Shown here: positions 56,783-64,000 of the stretch, in pieces
How positions within the stretch are numbered: position 1 is the stretch's first letter
Layout: each line of letters starts with the position of its first letter
Assembly: GCA_922989275.2 (NCBI GenBank)
Contig: OV277858.1
Coordinates: 7,688,001 to 7,752,000 of the forward strand
Source of the DNA: Gari tellinella
Lineage: Eukaryota; Mollusca; Bivalvia; Cardiida; Psammobiidae
DNA: 64,000 bases
Direction of reading: 5' to 3'
Notes under the pieces: model-generated
What the model was told of the DNA's origin: nothing
Seen by the model: the letters and a program-made list of their open reading frames with translations, nothing else
Database searches by the model: none
Made by a program: the position numbers and the translations under genes

Positions 56783-57575
56783 ATATCGATATGAGGTAAT
56801 CGTAATCGTGTGATCGTAATCGATTGCAATCAATGACAATTTTTCAGAGTAATCGAATGTATTCGGTTACTTTTTCAAAATCGATTACATGTAATCGTAA
56901 TCGTAACCATTACAGGACCAAAAAGTGGTGTAATCAGCGATTACATTTTGATTACATTTCGATTACTTTGGAATGTTATCATAGGTATCTTATAAAGTTG
57001 GTCTAATGGTCTGCCACTTGCATTTAATTATCATATAAACCGCTTTTTTCGTGATCGTACTAGTCAGGCTTCACAAACTTAATTCATCCTTTCTCTTCTT
57101 TGTTTATTTTTACGACTTAAGTTAAGTCATAATGATGGCAACACTAAGTGTTTTTCAATCTTATGTTCAAGTGGACTTTATATACACCACATATTAATAT
57201 AGTCAATATCATTGACAGTACGTGTTGCTGCTACAAGAACTTATGGCATTAAAGTTATTTGGGATACTCTTTAATACTTCAAGTCAAGTGACAGCAAAAT
57301 GCATACTCTGTGAGACTTTTATATCGGGATCTACAAAAAACCATATCAAACTTACATTAATAAACTAGTTTAATAATATTAAAGTTAGTGTATGTCTTAA
57401 AATTCTCCAATGTAATCGATGTAATCGAAATGTAATTGCGATTACATTCTTCAAGTAATCGTAATTTAATCGATTACAGACTCTCTAATTTTCAAAATGT
57501 AACCGTAATCGTAATGTATAATCGCATTTAATGTAATCGTAATCGAAAGTAACCGATTACATTTCAAGGTAAACG
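56783..57575. mobile_element. hAT-like element with TAATCGATTAC subterminal repeats
   Basis: Both ends (56785-56965 and 57405-57570) are crowded with GTAATCG/CGATTAC words in both orientations around an A+T-rich middle. That is like the hAT-like element at 11933 but with a different word. The right end resembles CTTGAAATGTAATCGG read inward. A matching left terminus and 8-bp target duplication were not found, so the boundaries are approximate. Confidence 0.5.
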
Positions 57576-58495
57576 GTCTTATGTCTGATCGATAGTGACA
57601 GTGATGAGTAGAAAGAATTCAAAATCTGTCTTTGTGTCTTCGTTGAAATGTTGAAATAAAAATACGGCGCGGACTTGACACAACCTAAAAATGCCAGAAG
57701 AGTGACGTCACGACTGTTTTTCCTTCTATGGGAAATATGTGTGACGATATGATATGACGTTCTTAACTGTAACTTAAAATGTTTTTCGACGTGATTTTAT
57801 AATAACTTTTTACAGTTTACTTAATTATCAGAAATATTCTAAATCTAAATCTAAATCAAATATTGGCTTATATAGTGACAATAAGTAAAACAAACATCGA
57901 GACATTTTGAACTTCTTTTTCCCAGGCACTTAGAAAACCACATTTCGCCTTCCATTGATTGTTTCTATATAAGGAACACCTTACTGCAACCAATCTTACT
58001 CCTGAGAAATTGGCTACAAATATGAGTTTGTAATGGATATGATTAAAATAGGATCTTATATTCGTGTTCATATTCATTTGATTTATTAAATTCGTCTTTT
58101 GAAACGATAAAAATCTCGCTAAAGCTCGTTTTTTAAAGTTTCAAAAAGACTCATTTAATAAATCAAATACATATGAACACTCATTTAAGATCCTCTATAT
58201 ACATGGCATCTACATGAATCAGTGTCATTTTATGATGAATAATAATAACCAAATAACCAACACTAACATGAAAATTGTATTTGCAGAAAATGTCAATTAA
58301 ATTGAATCGGCATATTCTGACGCTCATAATTTTTGGAGAATAGAAATGAGATAATGGTTGTGATTATAAAAAGAATAAAAAATACTATTTGAGTAGGTGA
58401 GTAAATGGAAAGAACAGTAAAGAAAAGGGGTTTCTTTTCAGTAATACATATAGAAAAAGGTAATGTTTAGTTTTACATTTCGGATACTTGTGTTT
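57576..58495. other. No gene seen; contains a foldback element
   Basis: Apart from the foldback at 58050-58194, nothing is recognised. The minus frame at 57868-58077 overlaps the foldback and is unsupported. Confidence 0.4.
58050..58194. mobile_element. Foldback element with CTCGCTAAAGC loop
   Basis: AGGATCTTATATTCGTGTTC and ATTTGATTTATTAAA face TTTAATAAATCAAAT and GAACACTCATTTAAGATCCT. The loop is around ATCTCGCTAAAGCTCG. Loop and layout echo 54552-54657 although the arms differ in sequence. Confidence 0.75.
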
Positions 58496-58499
58496 GCTA

Positions 58500-58980
58500 G
58501 TAAAAATGTATCCGTTTTAACTCATATTGTTCTAATTTGTCTTGGTTTAGAGCAATATGTTTTTTCAATACTAATAGCATTGTGAAGATTGTGTTTGAAT
58601 TGTATTATATTTGGTTTTGTTTTAAAAAGTTTGCATCTGTAGATAAAATATTTTGCATATAAAAAAGGTTGATTATGCCGAAATATGGTCCATTTTTTAT
58701 AATTCCGAATGATATTGCTTTGCATGACAATTCTTTGTTAATATATTTTGATATTAAATATGTTTTTATATCTTTCTTTAAAGTATGGGTGTTGTACCAT
58801 TCCCAAAATAAGTGTTCTGGCGTTTTGATGCGCATACTACAAAACTCACATAAATTTGTAGATACCATATTCAATTTGATTAATATATAATTTGTTCGGA
58901 TGATCCTCATATGATATCTGTACTGAAAGCTTCTTAAGGTTTTAGACGGGTAACGCTTATCGAAACGAATCTGCAAAAAC
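58500..58980 (-). pseudogene. L1-like LINE C-terminal fragment, copy 2
   Basis: The minus frame at 58605-58976 gives TLRSFQYRYHMRIIRTN then LCEFCSMRIKTPEHLFWEW. This is the C-X2-C-X7-H region of L1-type ORF2 C-termini, with the last Cys replaced by Trp (usual form HLFWEC). Upstream parts of the ORF are absent, so it is a fragment. It shares TTCGGATGATCCTCATATGA with 52913-52932. Confidence 0.75.
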
Positions 58981-60170
58981 TATACACCATCTCATTCAGT
59001 ATCCAATTCTACATCATTTTCCAGAGTTAAAATAATATTCACCTCATATAACTGAAATTATGGATATTTTTGTCTTGTTACCCTACTTTTCATTAAACGT
59101 CCTGAAATGACTACCCCTCTTTTTTCTTTCCGAAGATAGAAAAATTACAAATATTAATAAAAATATCAAAATTTATTCACGCATTTATACCTAAGACATT
59201 GTTGTATACAAATACAAACAGAATAATTAAATATTTTTGCATAATACATTAAAAAAATCTCTTACATTTCAGAAACAATTATTTATGAGTCAATTTTTTC
59301 TCAAACATCATTTTTTACGTTTTAGCAAAACGGAGATTTTTACAAACATTAGGCAGGAGCATTCATACTGACTATATTTAAAATTATCTACCATATCTAT
59401 AGAACGAAAGAAAAAAATAGGAGGGTTGACCTCATGTAACTTAAGAAAAAAAAATGTGTTTGAGAGGGGTCAACATTTGTGGGAAAGTAAAATCAAGGAC
59501 AATTGAATTTATTTATTTAAAATGCACTGTCATTTGTAAATAGTTGTGGAATTCACAAACTTGTCAATTTAATAGCTACTGTCTGTTTTACAAATTATTT
59601 TCTGCAAGATAAACAATATTCTGCAGCAAGAAATGTGAAAAATACAGTCAATCTTGTTTAAAGCAACGACCGTGCTAATCAGTCTGCATACCTCTTCATT
59701 ATGACACTAGACTAATTAACTCAGGGTAGAAATAGTGAAGAAAACTCCTACTGAAGCATTCTGAATTAATTTTATCCTGCATTAGACAGACAGCTCAATA
59801 CCAGACAAAATATGGGTATTCACTAGAGTGATCGCTTAATACAAGATTGACTGTAAAAGTTGACAATAAACTATGTACAGTCTGCTTGGATAAAGGATTT
59901 TTATTATGCATATTCATGACTGTATAAAATTAAAACTATTTACTTTCAAGAGTGAAGGAATAAATTAAATGTGTTAACATGAGTATCAATGGAGTAAAGG
60001 GTTGATTTAGGAAAACATGTTTATCATGTTTATCATGTACCACAGGTTTGATTTACAGTCAGACCTGTATTTAATAGGCGGTCTGTTCCTCTACCTTTGT
60101 TGTGGTTCTAGGGCATATTTGTCATAGGGAATGTTTTCAGTTTATTAGACCGAGATGATTCCCTCTGCTA
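58981..60170. other. No gene or element recognised
   Basis: Very A+T-rich sequence. About 59745-59800 contains TTTTATCCTGCATTAGACAG, distantly like the repeated segment at 39480 and 40282. Confidence 0.35.
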
Positions 60171-60371
60171 CAGTGGATATACTTTCCTGTTTACACGCTA
60201 ACGTAAAACACTAAAATGCAGATAAGGACAATATTTTGACAATTCTAACTTTTCAATGTTATCTGAGTGGCAAACAGCTAGGAGCTTGATCAGACTCCAA
60301 ACTGTTTGCACTGGAAATAATACTTTTAGCGTAAAAGCGTTTACTTGGAAAGAACAGAGTTTTCTCCACTG
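60171..60371. mobile_element. CAGTGGAGAAAACG MITE, inverted copy
   Basis: Left end CAGTGGATATACTTTCC, right end GAACAGAGTTTTCTCCACTG, TA on both sides. The core has AAACAGCTAGGAGC, TTGATCAGACTCC and AAACTGTTTGC. Orientation is opposite to the 41.4-41.9 kb copies. The frame at 60198-60431 (minus) crosses it and is not a gene. Confidence 0.85.
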
Positions 60372-60654
60372 TAAGAGCTTAAAAGGAAGGCGGTTTGGTG
60401 GTTTAAATCCAAACAGTCTGCTTTGGAACAAATAAGATAAGCCGAAATCATCTTCCTGTAATTATTATCATGTCATCTCATCATGGATCCCTCATCATTT
60501 ATGGGCGCTTGTCTCGCAGATCCTGGCAAATCTAGCAGATAAAACAAATTTACCACCCGCACAATAGTTATGATCCACCAAAACATGTTTTTCTTGTATT
60601 TGCGCACCGGCCACTCGTCAATTTGCAAACTTTTTCACTCAGGGCTCGATTTCT

Positions 60655-60749
60655 CACAGGGCCCCGACACGATTGCTTTTTGAGAAAAAAACCGTCAGAA
60701 GTATATCGATTTTTTTCTCTAAAAATAGCAATCGTGTCGGGGCCCGTGT
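60655..60749. repeat. Foldback with 19-bp perfect GGGCCCCGAC arms
   Basis: GGGCCCCGACACGATTGCT (60659-60677) and its exact complement (60727-60745) bracket a second, imperfect A/T inverted pair (GAGAAAAAAA / TTTTTTTCTC). Outer bases CACA and TGTG extend the arms. It is probably a small foldback transposon. Confidence 0.85.
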
Positions 60750-60784
60750 GCGCAGTCAAGCATTACCCAGCATTACCCAGCTAA

Positions 60785-62655
60785 GACCTTAACGTTACAT
60801 CTATTGTGCTCTTGATACCGATAAGATATATATTTTTCAAATCAAGACATTCTTCTTTGGTGATATTTGGCAATTTTTGTTGTGCGGTTATTTCTTTTTG
60901 TTGGTCTGATTTTTTGGTCAGTTATATATTAGGTATAGTTCATTTCTTGAACATTATGCAATATATCCTGGAGCGACCGTAGGTTATGTTATATAATTTT
61001 CAAACAAATGAACCACAACTGATTTACCGTTTGCCTCAACTATAGCATACTGGCCAGTGTATGTCAGTTTCCGTTCAACCTACTTTACCTATACTTAGTT
61101 ATGGCTCAACCCAAATTACCGCTCGTCCGAGTTTTTCAGCCAATAAAATGGCTCTATTTCGGAGGGCGGTGCCTCGTAGTTTCAGACATGTACGCGTGTA
61201 GGGCTTGCGGTAGGCATTTCCATTTAGAAACAAAACCAAGCATGCGTTCCGACATAAGAGTGTTGAAAAATGGCGTGAACTATCAGTTTCGACATGATAA
61301 TGCTTGATCAGATGATTTGCGAAAATAAAATTGGCCGTAAAAATCAGTCACCAAGTATTAACCAAGTTTCGAGTCCTTTAACCTACTAATAGATCCAAGC
61401 AATAACTGTTTTAAAGTATGTTAAGAAAATAAAATAAGAAAACACAAGTTGCAGGGTAAAAACAATTAAAAACACCCTAAATCAAATGCATTATTGGTGT
61501 TTAAATGACATTGATCTGGACTATGTTGTTAAGTACTATTATTGACAAAAATTACAATGAAACCGAAGGGGTTGGAGACGGGTGGCTGTTTAACGCAAGA
61601 AAGAAACGCTTATACGGAGCCTCTGTATTGCTTGCCTAAAAAGGAACCGTACTTAAGTATAGTATTGAAACAAAAAAACGCATTCCTTTCGAGACGTTTT
61701 ATAGCCAAATCTTTGTAAAGCGATTACAAAAAATAAGACTAGACCCACAGGTCGGCTGCTTTAACTTTCAACCCAACACTTATAAAATGAACAATTCGGG
61801 TCTAGTCCATTTTTGTAATATGACCTCTACGATTTAGTTCTACAAGGTTTTCTCTGGACAAGTGTAACAGTACATGATACATGTAAATGACGAGTGTACT
61901 CGTCACCTAGGGTTCCATGAGTTAATGCAGGACATGAGTAATACAGAAAGGTCAATTCAGAGTGTTTCATATTAATTTCGTTATGCACTAAATATAGTCG
62001 CCTGTGTACATAATTCTTTTATTTATTCATGCCTTTTCATTTAAAGACCGCAGTACACAGGTTATACTGTAATTACCAGCTGCGCGGTTGATGTATGACG
62101 TACTGATGCGCTACGCTACACCTGTAGTACTCGGTGTACAATAACCGGTTCATTGCTTGTTTTTTACTGCCATACCCAGGTACAAAAATATGCGATATAA
62201 CTTTTCATTTCTCGCTGAAATAGAGCTCTTTCTGGCAATTTTAGGCAAACGGTATAAAAAATGTAACTTTTTTTTGGTGAACTTTATTAAGTTATAGTTA
62301 GAACATATTAAGTGAGTTCTTTATCAGCTATTTTTTGCAATTAATTTAATTTCCGTCAAATGTACAACGCAAAACAAATAAATATTCATATTGTACAATT
62401 GTACATCAATGGTACAGTACATACACTATATAGTTATTATATCATATCACGCGGCTCTGCTCGTGATTAACACCATTATTTAATTTTGGTAACACACAGA
62501 AGTGTATTACACTGTAGGACCGAATAATATCCACACGCGCTGTCAAAAAAAAATAAAAAACGGCGGACTCTGACTTAGCTGGCAATGATCGAGTGCCAAT
62601 AGACGGAAGGGGACTAAAAACAAAAAAATCAACAGTATTCACTTTTCAGAATTTT
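60785..62655 (+). repeat. Segmental duplication copy of 52955-55535, with deletion
   Basis: 60785-62310 matches 52955-54560, and 62324-62655 matches about 55208-55535. The piece equivalent to 54600-55208 is missing. The first 175 bp (minus strand) are the same LINE fragment as at 52958-53125. The match ends at TTTTCAGAATTTT, where LINE reverse-transcriptase sequence begins. Confidence 0.88.
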
Positions 62656-64000
62656 AAGGTTAATTGTCCGAGCTTTTTAGACAATTTGAAAGTTTAGCTT
62701 CAATATTTATTTAGATAGTATTTAATGCGTTTGAGCTAAATGTAATTCCGAGTGTACTTGCTTTTTACGAATTCCAATTAAATTTTTTGTTTTCTAAATA
62801 GTTTTTACGGCTTTTTTAAGAACTTTACATTTCTTAGTGTTTAGTTTAAGACCAGATATGAGTGCAAAAATGTCAAGTGTTTCTATTAGTGCTTCGAATT
62901 ACTTTCTCCATCTATCGGTCATAAAGGTACCATCATCTGCATACAGTGTTTACACAAATTCTAGACCACGCATAGTAATATCGTTGATATCATTATTATT
63001 TGATATACTGTAAGAAAGAAGTTCTAAGCATGTTGTAAATACATAAGGTGATAATGGACAACCCTGTCTAAGCCCTCTTTTGATATCAAATAACTCAGTA
63101 AGGAACGCGTTGCTTATTACACTTTTTTTGCATTATTGTAAAATAACTTTACACAACGAATGAATGAATCACCAACGTTTAAATGTTTCAAAACTTGAAA
63201 CATATATGTGTTGGTCAAGCTGTCAAATGCTTTTTCAAACTCTGCAAAAAAGAAGATAGAAGGTAAAGTGTTTTCATCGACATATTCAAGCGTTTTGCAA
63301 ATTGTTCTTATATTTTCTCCTATATATCTACCTTTGACAAAATCTGCTTGATCTGAGCCTATTGTCGAATCAAGAACTGTTTTTAATATATTTGTAATTG
63401 CAAATTCTATTTTGCAATCTGTATTTAAAATACTTATTGGGCACCAGTTTTCAAAAAATAATGAATAATTTCCTGGTTTAAGAAGAAGTGTGATTAAACT
63501 TTCAGTTTGAAGTTCTGTTACTTGACAATTTTGATAGGAGTAATATAAAGAGAGTAGAAGGTATTTGCTTGTATCTATCCACAATATTTTATAAAAATTC
63601 TGTTGTTATTCCATCTAACCCTGGGCTTTTTCCATTTTTCATATAAAACAATGCTGGGTTTACATTCGTATTCAGTTAAATTACCCTTTTGTTTCTTCTT
63701 GATAAAGTTTTGTTTAATGTTTTCATGAACAAATGTTGTGTTAAATGTTGACATTGTCTTTCTTTATAAAGATTATGGTAGTATTGCTTCTGTTCTTTTC
63801 TTATTTAGTCTTGTTTGTTAATGATTTTCCATTATGTTTAATTGACTCATTAGTTGTTTTTTTTTCGGCCTTTTTCTATTCTAAACTTGAGAAATATATT
63901 TGAGTTTTTTTCATTAAACTCGACTGATTCTGCCTTTGCTCTAATTATTATTCCTTGTATCCTATGGTCTATGATAGTGTTTAATTCTTAGTTAGTTCTA
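62656..64000 (-). pseudogene. L1-like LINE reverse transcriptase, broken, runs off the window edge
   Basis: Read on the minus strand from the right edge: an EKNSNIFL-like linker, NGKSPGLDGITTEFYKILW (about 63640-63585), then 63584-63117 with WCPISILNTDCKI, SDQADFVKGRYIGENIR and EFEKAFDS. A frame change near 63120 (T run) precedes RGLRQGCPLSPYVF (63080-63040) and LYADDGTF (about 62948-62925), then SGLKLNTKKCKVL (about 62860-62820). These are L1-type reverse transcriptase motifs in order. The first aspartate of motif A reads E (usual LDFEKAFD), and frameshifts and a stop before YADD make it inactive. It is cut at 62655 by the duplicated repeat. Confidence 0.85.

Noticed and set aside
61101..61307. 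68-codon frame with CRACGRHFH inside the duplication
   Set aside because: The equivalent region of the other copy (about 53275-53430) has indels that break the frame, so there is no support for coding.

Overview
The window looks like animal nuclear DNA, most probably from a bivalve mollusc. It is A+T-rich, has no operons, and is built almost entirely of transposable elements, diverged duplications and simple repeats. The mollusc assignment is inference. It rests on remembered resemblance of several interspersed repeats to families common in bivalve genomes, such as the units ending in CTCACCTGAG and those carrying TGACCTAGATAT or AAGGTCAAGGTCA. No intact host gene can be supported.

Layout. 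1-11.9 kb: a 43-bp minisatellite, long internally repetitive elements, and small hairpin elements. 11.93-13.07 kb: a non-autonomous hAT-like element with an exact 8-bp target duplication, carrying a nested TA-flanked element. 14.7-20.6 kb: a minus-strand non-LTR retrotransposon with a nearly intact 1123-codon ORF2 (endonuclease, reverse transcriptase, CCHC) and a damaged ORF1. 21.2-21.9 kb: a hammerhead ribozyme fold on the minus strand beside a long GATA-type microsatellite. 23.69-27.40 kb and 47.56-51.68 kb: two inverted copies of a terminal-inverted-repeat transposon, each carrying the same three-exon gene-like structure plus nested elements. 27.5-31.8 kb: two opposed, decayed Tc1/mariner-type transposase remnants. 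31.7-33.7, 36.8-37.5, 53.0-56.6 and 60.8-62.7 kb: copies of one large repeat or segmental duplication. 41.4-47.1 kb: small TA-flanked elements around a 4.2-kb, multiply broken gene of a metazoan multicopy family whose C-terminal part has a FEN/PIN-like acidic-motif pattern. 47.45 kb: a second hammerhead-like fold. 51.7-52.6 kb: a GA-rich satellite. 52.7-64 kb: L1-like LINE fragments, further duplication, foldback elements, and a broken LINE reverse transcriptase running off the right edge.

The parts relate by insertion and duplication rather than by a shared pathway. The observations most worth following are the two hammerhead folds, which share neighbouring sequence and suggest a Penelope-like or retrozyme lineage; the duplicated transposon that conserves start codon, splice sites and exon lengths across two copies; and the FEN/PIN-like family pseudogene.
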